Below, piece after piece: positions 1 through 13,673 of a stretch of DNA of 64,000 nt. Position numbers and translations under genes: made by a program. Numbering within the stretch: position 1 is the first letter of the stretch; each line of letters begins with the position of its first letter. This DNA comes from Phymorhynchus buccinoides (Eukaryota > Mollusca > Gastropoda > Neogastropoda > Raphitomidae): assembly GCA_017654935.2 (NCBI GenBank), contig CM065704.1, positions 21,843,682 through 21,907,681 on the forward strand, given 5' to 3'. The notes beneath the pieces were generated by a model. It did not search any database. It was not told the DNA's origin and saw nothing but the letters and a program-made list of their open reading frames with translations.

Positions 1-1475
1 GATGCGCATCTACGCTGTGAATTGACTGGAAACTGTCTGAGAGATCGACAAAAAAGAAGAAGAAGAGTTCTCTTGGCTGATAAGAGTGGGGATGTACCTT
101 GGGGCAAGACTTCTATGTTGTTAACAGATTCCAACCTAGCTTTGCACAATACAGGGCTCCAGGTTTTGCACAATTTGGCGGGTTTCAGCGACATGAAATT
201 GAAATTAAACACCGAGGAAAATCTTGGTTTCAAGTTCAGGTATTAAAAGGATGGAGAAACATCTACAGGGTTACTGTTTTTCCAGAACATGTCAGATTTC
301 CAGTTTTAGGGGTGCTGAAACTTGTGGCTTCCATTTTTTGGAGTATAAAAACTTGTGGCTTCTGGGTTTTTTTTAGTGTAAAAACTGGTGGTTTCCGGGG
401 TTTTTAGTGTAAAAACTTGTAGCTTCCAGTTTTTGGATGCAAAACTTTGTGGCTCATAAATTTTGGAAGCAAATTTGTGTGATACTCAGGTTGATATAGT
501 AGGGGACAAAATTGGATTTGGGGGGGGGGGGAGTGACTTTTTTTTTAAATCTGAGGTTTTTGCTTTTGGTAAATGTGAGCCCTGGTTTTGGTTTCTTGCG
601 TTGAATGATCCTGTAATGAAGGCTATTGTCTTAGTGGAACTGGGAGAGTGCATTGAGAGCTAGACACGAGTTTTTTGGGGGATGTACCTTAGTGTAAGCA
701 TCTCCGCTGTTTAAAAACAGTTCCAGCCCAGCTTTCCATAATGAGCAGTTGCCTCCTCTGATATCTGATGTTGTTTATCGGACCGCTGACTAGCACGTAC
801 TTACACAGATGTGGTTTGTTTGTTTATTTACAAATGTGCACGTGTGTGGCGTGTATTTGTGTGTCTGTGTGTGTGATGTGCACATACTTTATGCATCTTT
901 ATGCGTTAAATCAATCAACCAATCAATCAAAATAACTTTACTCTTTCATTTATTGAGAAATTACAACCAGGTGCACATAAGAAAGCTAAAATAATCATAA
1001 TAATAAAGAATGCTTATATAGTGCACATTCCAGGCTAGCTGCTCATGGTGCTTTACAAAAAATGCATTTAACCATGCTTGCACGCTCACAAGCGCATACA
1101 CTGACGAACACAACATATGATTTACATATGCATGCACACATACATACATATGTACGTACACACACACACACACACCTATGCCTACACATGCACGAGCACA
1201 CACGCACACACGTGCATGCACGCAAATATGGGCACAAGCACATGCCCCCACATGCTACTAAAAAAAACCACGTCTTATTTAAACAATGCAGAACCAATGT
1301 TTGCTAACAACACTGCACTATCATAATAAGCAAAGTAGTCAAACACGAATGAAACACACTTTAAGTCAAGAGCATAAATATAATTGGTTAAAATATAGCA
1401 AGAATGACACTGAAAACACAAGACGCCTTATGCATGTATGCGTGTACGCACACTCTTGTTGTTGATTCCCTTCAG
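1..1475. other. Intron or upstream region, no exon seen
   Basis: Short CA-rich stretches (1140-1235) and three similar segments beginning GTGTAAAAACTTGTGG-like near 340-440. A repeat reading aagcatctccgctgtttaaa near 695 recurs near 61115. No exon with PAR-3 similarity was found. Confidence 0.5.
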
Positions 1476-1588
1476 AAGGCTCTGCTGAAGCAGCGCCCCC
1501 ACTCCACCATCGGTTTCTTTGGCCTGGACGACGACAACTACAACAGTGAGGACGGCCAGCGCACCTCCATGGGAGAGGACAGCGACCT
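1476..1588 (+). CDS. PARD3: PAR-3 exon 1 of window
   Basis: The acceptor is ttcag before 1476 and the donor gt is at 1589. The exon is open as KALLKQRPHSTIGFFG and then an acidic Asp/Glu/Ser segment. It ends with two bases of a codon (phase 2), which join exon 2 to give DSDLSPSSP. It shows no strong family motif; membership follows from the splice phase and its place just before the CR3 exon. Confidence 0.75.
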
Positions 1589-4500
1589 GTAAGACTTCAG
1601 GGCCTGGCTGGCTTGGGCTGAGTCCTTTTTTACTTTTTCCTTATATATGTCCTGGGCTGTACGACCTCGTATCTCGATTTTGGTAGTTTTGAGAATAATG
1701 GAGAAAAAAAAAGTTTTTAAAATTAACCGCGCTGACCCCAGTTGATTAACTATGATGAATATGTTGTTCAAGACATTGCCAGTTTAGTCCTGCATTTTGT
1801 TAAAATGATTGAGAAAAAAAAATTAGACTTGAAAAGAACGAAGATACGAGGATTTTGTCCTAAACTAGATCTGAATTTGAGACTTATGAGTTTTTCTTCT
1901 AATGTTCTATTTTCACAACCTCATTTACCCCAGATAGAAAGTCATTAGAGATACAAGCTTCACCAGTTTGTTTCCCACTTTGTGTCCAGACTACTGAGTG
2001 TATACCTCCCTATTAAGACCCCTCCCTGTTAAGACCTTTTTGGGATGATTTGTCAAAAACATTACTCCAGCCATACACACAAACAAAACATACATAAACA
2101 AAAGGAGAAATGAAAGAAGATTACGTGTTTTTTACTTCAGGTTTTGACATAGGGAAGTGGTAGATCAGACTTTTTTATATATAGACTTTATATAGAAAAA
2201 CTCTACACTGATTGGTTTCCCCACAACAAACCACTACAAAGGCAAAATCAGAGGCAAAATTGTGGTCTAAGGGAGGGAAGCGAGTTTAGAAGTGACCAAG
2301 GTCACTGTGTGCACACAGATTTACTTCCCTTGAAGCAAATGCATCAAATTGACAGCTGTCTATTAATTGTGGACATATATGGCTGGAACAACTTGAATGA
2401 GTTAATCTTATTCGGCTATCTCAAAATAAACGTTCAGTCCTTACAGTTTTGACATAGCAGGTTTCCACTGAACGTGCCGATGTTTTGTTTTTCTGTCAGG
2501 AGTCCCAGCAGCCCGGTGAAGAGTTTCCTGAGGGAGGGCTTTGGTCGCCAGAGCATGTCGGAGAAACGCAAAGGTCACATTGACCCCCGGTCATCGGAGG
2601 TGTACCAGAGAGCCAAGGCCTCCAAGGACCACAAGGACACCAGAGGTCAGTTCATGATTGATTCATTTTATTGTCTCCCTGAGTGGGAGGGGGACGGGGC
2701 TGTGTTCATGGAATTGTATGCATGGATCGTGGCTGTCAATAGTCCAGGACTAAGACGAGAACCTGGCTTCAAATTCAAAGACTATCGCTGTAGTCCCTGA
2801 CCAGTGATCAAGTCGAACCCAATTTTTGTGTTTATGGAATTGTATGCATGGACTGAGAATGTCGTAGCCTAGGACTAAAACGAAAGCTTGACTTTGTGCA
2901 GCCCCTGATAAGCATTGAAGCCATATCCAAGCATCAACTGTGCTGATGACGTGTTTGAAAACACTAAAGTGTCTTTTTCAAGAATCACAGAGGCATGGCT
3001 GTGTAATGCACACTGGAGTTAACAGAGGTGGACAATCACAGTGTGGCATGGCCCCCGAGCATGAATGGAGCTGATTGTCAATGAAATTCTTTACAAGTTT
3101 TCTAAGAGATCTTTACAGAATAGCATGTGATTAAAATTTTGTCAGGCTGTCCTAACGTTGCTTTTTATATGTTGTTTGTATCTAACCAGCACAAGTGTTT
3201 CACAATCACTGTTTCCACCAAGCAAAGGATAGCAAATAATTATGTGCTGATATGTTATGTTGTTATTGTGTCCACACTGGGAAGACATCATCTTTATGTA
3301 TGAATTTTGGGCCTGAAGAGGTCTTTTATTAATAAGCAGGATTGGGTTTTTTTATTTTTTAAATCAACAACAAATCAACTCCGGCTGATATTGTTGCAGC
3401 TGCAGAATAACATTTGAGCATTTTTCGCAAATTATTTGCATTTTTGTGATAGACTGAAACTTGGGATTTTAAAGCTATCGAGTTCCATTTTCAAGGTACT
3501 GCACAAAAATATATATAATATTTATAAAGCCAAACATGTGAACCAGTAATATCTCTAAGGTAATCTTGCTGACAACTTAGGCGAGGAAGAAGTCAGTTAA
3601 TTTTACTGTGGGCGAGTACTAGTCTGAGAAATGCTTTATGTTAAAAGGGGGCCGGCTATGTTTCCCATACCTTGATAATCTTGTTTCCCTCTCTGCTATT
3701 CCAGTGCATTGATAACTGGGTAATCATCGATTCTGGTTTTTAATTCCTTTGTGAAGCGCCTTGAGCCCCGTAAGAAGAATAAGCGCTATGAAAGTGTTCA
3801 AATATTATTGTTATTATGTATTCATAGTCTGTTTTGAAGCCACACCATTTGTTGATGTCTGTCTGTACTCTTTTGAAGTGGATCTCATAACCCATGAGCG
3901 TAGAAGTTGATCGGTGAGTGATTGTACCTTTTCAGCCATGATGCCGGTTCGACGCGCTAAATCGTTTCATGTCTCAGGTATTGTTTCTCATCTCTCATGG
4001 TGTTGTCCTGCCCTGCATCCTTTCATCATGTTTCTTCTTTGTCACTGGAATCATTGTGCCATTACGTTACAAGCCCACCTTGGTTTCATTTTCAGTTGCT
4101 GATTGACATGCGTTCGCTGTGTTCATTCGTTACGTTTTATCTCTCCTCTAATTCACTTAACAACAGAGATCGTAATTGTTTGTTTGTTTGCAACAATGCT
4201 ATTTACAATGATTAAAGACTGAAATAGTGAAGCTAGGCAAGAAGAGAGTGAAGATATGCAAAGGTGAATAACTCTCCATTGATTTTCACTATTTACAATG
4301 TTTTCGTCAAATTGATTTTAGCTTTGAAAGGGTTCAGGACTTTGTGAGCCTGAGCAACTTAAGTTGCATTCTTTAGAAAAAAACCTTTTTGAAATGATTA
4401 ATACATTAAAAAAAACATTTACAGCAAAATGTTATGATTTATATATAAAAAAAAAGATTAGGCAACAGAAAACTTCTTTCTTCTTAACCTGTTACCTATA

Positions 4501-7500
4501 TGCATGCTCTCCCTATTGGAACGAGTTTTTTAATCTTTTTATGCAGATTCTGAGTTCCCTGTTTTTCACCCTTGATCTTGAAAAACACAGCACTTATCCT
4601 AGCATGCTGGTGAATTGGGGAGAAACATCATATTTTAACCCTTCACACATTCTCCGCTCCTGTTCCTGCATGAATGAAACCCCAAACCTCCTTTGTAATG
4701 CGTTTTCTATTAAAAAAAATTAACTTTCTCCATGTATGGTAAGGCCCAGGAGTAGGATAAAGGTTGCGGTTGTTTTTTTATTTTACAGACAATCTGAAAA
4801 TATGTTTATAATTTTCTTGATATATTTTATGTTACTTTGGACATGGTGACTCAAGCTCATGTCTAAATTTTAGAGTTAAAAAAATGCGTTTCATCAATTG
4901 ACACGTTCCATGGAATTGTCACAATAATTTGGGTGCAGGAACTGCATGTTATAACTGAATGCTTAACTGCATAACAAAATGAGCATAAAGTGTGGAAAAA
5001 TAATTATTCATGCCTGATTAATCTGCACACTAAACAATGATTAGAAATGATATATATGAAGCATTTACTAACGTAAGTAAATTTCATTGGATTAAACCCA
5101 GTATTATGGTGATATATAACTTACGAAGCCCTGGTCAGAGGTTCTGGTGAAAACCATTGATACTGCCTTTGCAGTAAACCTATATTTATATCCTTTGACA
5201 TTGGAACTGTTGACGGATGGTCTTCATCCCTCGGGACAGACGAACATCATCGTATTTATGTCAATAGAATTAATTAAATTGAATTGAAATCGGTAATAGC
5301 AAAAACCTGTGATTTTTTTCTCATAACTGTTCATAATAATACATATGTGTTTAAAGGATGTCCTTTTTGCCAGCTGTGAAGCGAAGCTAGTATTGTTTTC
5401 AGTGATGTCTGTTCCTGGCTGACTGTGTATGTTAACACAACAAAGTTTGAACGGAGGAGCCTAGGGGGCTCACATTGTGCATAAGTCCTTAGGATATCTT
5501 GGCCAAGTTTGAAAATGGTCATTGGTCAAAGGTCAAGGTCACTGGAGCAGAAAATGTGCTGCGCGGCTGGTACTAAAGCATCTTAACGCTATAGTTTGCA
5601 CATGTTTTGCTCTCCTCAAGATTTTCTCCCACTGGCATTAAGATCCTGAATTGGACTTCTGCCAGTGTCACCCATCAAGATAAAAAAAATGACATTTTTG
5701 CATTTACTCACTTAATTTTAAGCATTTATGACGTCATAACATTATTATAATGTTGCTGTTTTGATGACATCAGATTCCAACTTTGTTGACATCTAGAATC
5801 AGTCAGATGGCCTGAAGAAAACGGTGCAAGACTGTTGAACATTGGCCCACGTTATGGGCATAGATTTTCTGTTATCGCTTGCTATTATTTCAAGCATTCG
5901 TGAGAAAATGGATGGATGGAAAATAGTCTCAATAGGTTAAAATAAAAATGAAAAATGAAAGCAGAAGTTTAAAAGCATAGCATTAGAAAAGAGACAAAGG
6001 AGAAAAGGACAGATTGAAAAAAAAAGAGAGAATGCATGTTATTTGGAAGAAGAAATAGAATGCATGTTATTTGGAAGAAGAAATAGAATGCATGTTATTT
6101 GGAAGAAAAAAATAGATGTGTGACAGGTTATATGTAAAATTATGAAAGCGGTATAAAATAATAATTTCTTTATTGTTAAAACATTTATAAAAAGCTAACA
6201 TCTGTTGTAAAATTCTGACCTTAATGTCAACATTTGTGAAGATCAATTGGTATAATAATTTGTCAAAGTAGTTGATCTCTTGTTCTTGTCTTGCGTGTCT
6301 GTTTTGGTAACATTTCTTGATCAGTTTGATTATTGATATATATATATATATATATATGTAATTTATGTTTTCCGATGTACTCTTTTTCCTTTTTTGTTTG
6401 TTTGCTGAAGTGCGTTGTTGATCTTTTTCCTTGTTGTTTGTTTGTTTGATTGTTGTGAAGCATTAACTTTGATTAAGTGACGGACTTAATATATGAAAAA
6501 AGTCAGAACAAATGGTTTCTGCTTGTTGGTTCAGTTATGTTTGATTGTCAGTGCTTTGTTTCTCTGCTTAAAAATGGTACCTGTGTGTCAGTGTGTGTGC
6601 GTGCGTGTGTGCGTGCATTAGTCTATGTCTTTGTTCATGTTTCTATCATTTCTGTGCATTAGTCTATGTCTTTGTTCATGTCTCTATCATTTCTGTGCAT
6701 TAGTCTATGTCTTTGTTCATGTCTCTATCATTTCTGTGCATTAGTCTATGTCTTTGTTCATGTCTCTATCATTTCTGTGCATTAGTCTATGTCTTTGTTC
6801 ATGTTTCTATCATTTCTGTGCATTAGTCTATGTCTTTGTTCATGTTTCTATCATTTCTGTGCATTAGTCTATGTCTTTGTTCATGTTTCTATCATTTCTG
6901 TGCATTAGTCTATGTCTTTGTTCATGTTTCTATCATTTCTGTGCATTAGTCTATGTCTTTGTTCATGTCTCTATCATTTCTGTGCATTAGTCTATGTCTT
7001 TGTTCATGTCTCTATCATTTCTGTGCATTAGTCTATGTCTTTGTTCATGTTTCTATCATTTCTGTGCATTAGTCTATGTCTTTGTTCATGTTTCTATCAT
7101 TTCTGTGCATTAGTCTATGTCTTTGTTCATGTTTCTATCATTTCTGTGCATTAGTCTATGTCTTTGTTCATGTTTCTATCATTTCTGTGCATTAGTCTAT
7201 GTCTTTGTTCATGTTTCTATCATTTCTGTGATTTGTTTTTCTCTGTCCGTATGTCTGTACATCTATGTGCAAGCATCTGCTCATGTGTCCGTACTGACGA
7301 TGTGCATGCTACCAGTTGTTGGTTCAGTGGAAATGTGTTTCTCTTTGTATCAGTGTGGTAGTGTTAACTGTTAGATGGCATGCCTGTTTTTCTTTTCTCT
7401 TTGTGTTCTTTGTCAGAGATGTTGGCTGATTGTGGTTTCTCTTCCAGTCTAAAAGAAGATTTCAGTGCCAAAACATCGATCAATGTGGTTGTGTGTGTGC

Positions 7501-10500
7501 GCGCATGTGTGTGCATGTCTGTCTGTGTGTGTGCGCGTGTGTGTGTGTTTATGCGTGTGCACATTCATGGGCATGTATATGTGCATTTACATGTATCTAT
7601 TTTTGTGCATACATGGTAACTGATGTTTTTATGTGAAGATGATGAAAGGCAATATTTTGTTATGATTTATTGATTTCACTCATTTGGGACGAATGGGTCA
7701 GATCCGGCTCATGGCTTGCACAATCATTTAGGACGAATGAGCCTGATCCGGTTCATGAGAGTTTTCAAGAGGTATTGATTTCTGGCCTGTAACCAGTTTC
7801 AAGCGCTACATCGTAACCTACTTTGTTTGCTTTGGCCTTGCCTCTCTTGAAATCAACCAATCATTGCAGACTTTACTTTTAGGTTAGGCTGTAGGGGGGG
7901 GGGGGAGGTCAAAGATCAGAATGTGACATTTTCTTTCTTTCTATGTGTTAGCTGTTTTCTTCATCAATAGGAGACAAACAGCGAAGGTATGGAATCTGAT
8001 ATTTTACAATCGCTTAGTGCATGGTGTTGCGAATTGTTTCTAAAAATATTAATGCCTAACTCTTCATAACTTATTTGTTGGTGACTTTTGTCTGAACCTA
8101 ATCAAATGCCCAGTCCCCACAGAGCAAGGGGAAGCAAATCGGCCAGTTCCGAGTGAGTTAATGACGTGTTCTAACCCTTTAATCTGCTGATTTAGCACAG
8201 CTATTGATTACTTCACCAAACCTATATTTAGTTGATTTTGAGAGAGAAAAAGAACATATTTTCAGTTCTACTTGTATCATCCAAGTGTGTTTGCAACAAT
8301 CTCGAGTTCTAAGGCAATGTTCATCTTTTCACTGCCGTCACCCACACCCTTAGTCGCCTATTTTGCATACAGATCCTTGGGGTAGATGGATGCTTTAAAT
8401 CTTTCATAATTTCTGTATACAGATTTTATTACAATCTCAAATATACATAATCGATGCAGTATAGAAATTGTATATTATGTAAACAAAAAAATCAGCCTAG
8501 CTTTTTGAAAAGGCTTAGTGCAAGTTCCATTCCTTAGTTGAACCCCCCCCCCCCCGTAATAAGTCATTAAAAAATAAAAAAATTCCCTAAACTATGTTTG
8601 CAGTTAAATTTGTTTCCTTTGAAGATTTCAGTCCTTTATCACAGTTCTAATAACATAATGAAGTAATGAATGTCAAAAATAGTTTTGGGGTGTATGTGCT
8701 ACTGTGTTACTCATTAGAAGCTTTATCTGCCTTTTTCGTTGTCAAATGATACTAATCCACAAGAAGGAAGAATGAACTAGTGCATGATATTCACATGATA
8801 ATAAAGTTGGCATGGCATTCCTTCTGTTACTCATGCAAAGTCACATTATTCTGATAGAGGCTGTGGAAGATGCATTCATCAAATTACGAAGCCAGCTGTT
8901 GGAAAGAAGTATTGAGGTTGATGCGTCGGTATGTGCCTGCAGCCACATGCTTTGTTAATATTTTTTTTCAGGTAGAAGTTTCAGTCTGTGCATGCAACAG
9001 CAGGCTTTGTTGCTGCTGGGTTAATGCTATGTTCGAAACCGCAGGGTCAGAATCTGTGAGCAAAATATGCCTCTAGATTTTCAGGGACATCTCTCAATAT
9101 AATTTTTGAAAAGTTTTTGAACACTGTGCCTCATGTGAAAATCTGCTACCTTTTACTAAAGTGTTAGTGAAGCACGGGTCTGAAACGCAATGCATCAAAC
9201 AGGAGTTGTGAGCATCGGATACTCAGACAGGAGTTGTGAGCATTGGATACTCAGACAGGAGTTATGAGCATCGGAGACTCAGACAGGAGTTGTGAGCATC
9301 GGAGACTCAGACAGGAGTTATGAGCATCGGAGACTCAGACAGGAGTTGTGAGCATCGGAGACTCAGACAGGAGTTGTGAGCATCGGAGGCTCAGACAGGA
9401 GTTGTGAGCATCGGAGGCTCAGACAGGAGTTGTGAGCATCGGAGACTCAGACAGGAGTTATGAGCATCGGAGACTCAGACAGGAGTTATGAGCATCGGAG
9501 ACTCACACAGGAGTTGTGAGCATCAGAGACTCACACAGGAGTTGTGAGCATCGGAGACTCAGACAGGAGCATTCAGACAGGATGAGCATCGGAGACTCAG
9601 ACAGGAGTTGTGAGCATCGGAGACTCAGACAGGAGTTGTGAGCATCGGAGACTCAGACAGGAGTTATAAGCATCGGAGAGGCTCATCTGTGCATAAACAA
9701 TGAGCGCTGTGTTGCTGCTACCCATAGTGCATTGAACCATTCATGTATTGACAGTTGGGGATGGCTGGTGTGTGCAGGCTCTGACCGGCAGCTGATGCGA
9801 GAGGGAACCATGAGCGCGGGGGCTGCGGTGGCCCGCAGTGGGTCCATGGAGTCCCTGAACACCGCGGGGGGTGGGGGTGCCACCCCTGCCTCCCCAGAAC
9901 CCATCCTAAGAGCCCCCAAAGCCCTGCCAGCCTCCAGCGACGCTAACATGGCCATGCTGCAGGAGCCCCGCTTCAGTACGTTCTTTGCTGCTTCTGTGTG
10001 TGTGGGGAGTGGGGGGATTAATGGTGATGCGCAAGGGCAGTCATTTCAATGATAATAATAATGGATAGCATTTCTATAGTGCCTTTCCATACATACAGTT
10101 GAACCTCGACTAACATGCACCTCAGTATCGCGGACACCCCAGTTATTGGGACAGTTTTACTCAGTCTCTCCTCTTCTTTATTACTAAAAGAATCTCCAGT
10201 CTGTATAGTGACCACCTCACAATTACTACAGTTTTGGCCAGTCTGCAGGGTGGTCGCAATACTGAGGTTCCACTGTAATTAATTTACACTCAACGCGCTT
10301 CCATTCGCTGATGCATACACAGTCACACAAAAACGTTCTCACCCGTTATTCAAACCAGGTATGTGAACAAGAATGAAAAACTTACAAACCGAGTGAGCTT
10401 TGAAAGAAATGGGTCTTCACATTAGCCTTGAAACCAGAGAGAGTTGGTTCATGATGGAGATCAACTTGGAGAGAATTCCAAACAGCAGGGAAACTGAAAC

Positions 10501-13500
10501 TGCAGTCACCAAATGACTTTAGATTTCAGGGGTGGATCTGAAGGGGGGGGAGGGGGTTCCATGGCTTCCAGAACCCCCCTTGCTCCAAGTATGTACCTTA
10601 TACAAGGGCAAAAAGTAAGAAAATGGTGCAAGTTTTGCTTTGATAATCACTAATTTGCAAACTTTTCACGGGGCTTCACCCCCTGGCCCCCCCCAGGGCC
10701 AATGCAACTTAACCCAGGACCTATGCAGCTCCCTGGACTCCCCACCCCCCCCCCTGGGCCCCCCACAGGGCCAATGCACCGTAACCCAGGACCTATGCAG
10801 CTCCCTGGACTCCCCCCCCCCCCCTGGGCCCCCCACAGGGCCAATGCACCTTAACCCAGGACCTATGCAGCTCCCTGGACTCCCCCCCCCCCCCCCCCTG
10901 GGCCCCCCCAGGGCCAATGCACCTTAACCCAGGACCTATGCAGCTCCCTGGACTCCCCCCCCCCCCCTGGGCCCCCCCCACAGGCTCCCAATGCACCTTA
11001 ACCCAGGACCTATGCAGCTCCCTGGACCTGCAGCTCCCCCCCCCCCCCCCCCCCTGGGCCCCCCACAGGCCCAATGCACCTTAACCCAGGACCTATGCAG
11101 CTCCCTGGCCCCCACAGGGCCACTACACCTAACCCCCCAGCTCCCCCCCCCCCTGGGCCCCCCACAGGCCCAATGCACCTTAACCCAGGACCTATGCAGC
11201 TCCCTGGACTCCCCCCCCCCCCCCCCCCCCCCTGGGCCCCCCACAGGCCCAATGCACCTTAACCCAGGACCTATGCAGCTCCCTGGACTCCCCCCCCCCC
11301 CCCCCCCCCCCCCCCCCAGGACCTATGCAGCTCCCACTCCCCCCCACCCCTGGGCCCCACAGGCAATGCACCTTAACCCAGGACCTATGCAGCTCCCTGG
11401 ACTCCCTCCCCCCCCCCCCCCCACAGGGCCAATGCACCTTAACCCAGGACCTATGCAGCTCCCTGGACTCCCCCCCCCCCTGGGCCCCCCACAGGCCCAA
11501 TGCACCTTAACCCAGGACCTATGCAGCTCCCTGGACTCCCCCCCCCCCCCTGGGCCCCCCACAGGGCCAATGCACCTTAACCCAGGACCTATGCAGCTCC
11601 CTGGACTGCACCCCCCCCTCCCTGGACTCCCCCCCCCCCCCCCCCCACAGGCCCAATGCACCTTAACCCAGGACCTATGCAGCTCCCTGGACTCCCCCCC
11701 CCCCCCCCCCCTGGACCCCCCACAGGGCCAATGCACCTTAACCCAGGACCTATGCAGCTCCCTGGACTCCCCCCCCCCCCCCCCCCTGGACCCCCCACAG
11801 GGCCAATGCACCTTAACCCAGGACCTATGCAGCTCCCTGGACTCCCCCCCCCCCCCTGGGACCCCCCACAGGGCCAATGCACCTTAACCCAGGACCTATG
11901 CAGCTCCCTGGACTCCCCCCCCCCCCTGGACCCCCCACAGGGCCAATGCACCTTAACCCAGGACCTATGCAGCTCCCTGGACTCCCCCCCCCCCCCCTGG
12001 ACCCCCCACAGGGCCAATGCACCTTAACCCAGGACCTATGCAGCTCCCTGGACTCCCCGCAGAACCCCCCGCCCCCCTTACAAATCATTTGGTCCGTCCC
12101 ATGATTTGCTTTAGTAACTTTATAACTTTTGTGTTTGAGGACCTGAGTGAGCGGGAAGGAGTGTAGGTGTGAAGAGCACGTGAGAGGTAAGGCAGAAGGG
12201 TCTGTTCAAAGTGATGGAAGGATAGGACAGCCAACTTTTATTACTGAATTGATTGATCACTAACCCTAGTGAAGAGTCAGAGGCAGAGAATCTTCACAGG
12301 CTAAATGATACTTCTTCTTGACACGTAAGGGTGAGAATTTATATGCAGGTGGCGCGCGCGTTGCAGTGCATGAGATCAGGGCAGAGAATTTTCAGTATAA
12401 AGCCTCATTGGGAATGATGAATATGTGATAAAATTTTAAAAAAAATTGTGATATTTGATAAAGTCAAAGACGAAACTTTGGAATGGATGTGCTTTAATTA
12501 GGGGTTGTTTTCTGTGTGTTTGGTTGTTTTTTCCCCTTTCCTTCCCTTTCCTGACAGACTGATTGGGAGACTGACTGAAAAAAAAGTTGTTAATGCAACT
12601 GCTATGTTTTAGTAATAGGCGCTTTCCATAATAATAATGTGTAAAAAAAATTTAAAAGAAGCTGGTTTTGTGTTAACACTTACCTATTTTATGGACCATA
12701 AGGGGCATTGTATTATAACGCGCACCCCCACAATTTATACAAAATTTTGATTTTCTTGTAATAGATTTCCCTACGATATTATTTGTCATACTCTCAAGCT
12801 CAATGTTCTCTCGCATGCGTATCTAAGTTTGGTGTCCGGACGCACACACACACACGGACGGACGGACGGACGCTCGCTCGCACAGATGGACGCATAACAC
12901 AAAAAACTATGGTTCCCACCGTTTTGCTCTGGAACTAAGAAGCTGTTTTCTGTTCTACTACAGTGGAACCTCCGTTATAAGACCTTCAAAAATCATCCCA
13001 AATGAGGTCTTATAAGGGAGGTAATTTTAATACTTACAAAGAAGAGCAATGTTTCAGAGAAGTAGGTCTTATATGGGAGGGAGTCTTATAATGGGAGGTC
13101 TTATAAGGGAGGTTCCACTGTATTTCGTTTAACATCCGGCTTTTGTGGTAATTTTCAGTGACCACAGGCATGACCCGCATGCCGGCGGGAATGGAGACCT
13201 CACAGAGCAACCTGCGGAGGTCCTCATCCGTGGAGGACCTTTCCCAGCCAGAGACGCACTTGGAGCCGGAGCCGGTGCAGCAGGAGCCGGCGGGGGAGGA
13301 GCCGCAGCAGGCGGCTCAGTGGAGGATGAACCGGATGGGCGGGCGAGTGCGGGCCTGCAACGAGAGCTTCAGGGCCGCCGTGGATCGGTCCTACGACCCT
13401 GTCCAGGATTCTGGAGTCCCCATGGATACACGTAGGTGTTGCTGCAAGAAATATTGAAGCAAAATACATCACTGTATAAAATTTGAAGTGGTTTTGTGCA

Positions 13501-13642
13501 GCGGCTAACAATATATTGCATAGACAGAGCTATAAAAAAAAACCCACAAAAAACAGACTTGATTCGATTGCATCATCCCAACCTTCATCAAGAAAGCGAG
13601 CAACTAATGAAAAAGATTTTGAATGAAAAGTTATGGCAATAG

Positions 13643-13673
<31 letters not shown>

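Larger units (their letters stand above)
2646..9777. other. PAR-3 introns 2-3
   Basis: Apart from the microexon at 3936-3977, this stretch holds a 28-bp triplicate (6034-6110), a 41-bp array, TG-rich runs (7485-7560) and a nuclear-receptor-site repeat near 5390-5560. A SINE-like tail with gcgccttgagcccc lies at 3750-3830. Nothing else coding was recognised. Confidence 0.5.
9976..13158. other. PAR-3 intron 4
   Basis: Holds two MITEs, the poly-C minisatellite and a (CGGA)n run at 12856-12872. A left end of the 'accataaggggcattgtat' repeat lies near 12700. No further exon was recognised. Confidence 0.5.

Noticed and set aside
10640..12104. Pro-rich and Gly-rich open frames on both strands
   Set aside because: They follow the poly-C minisatellite and are open in many frames at once.
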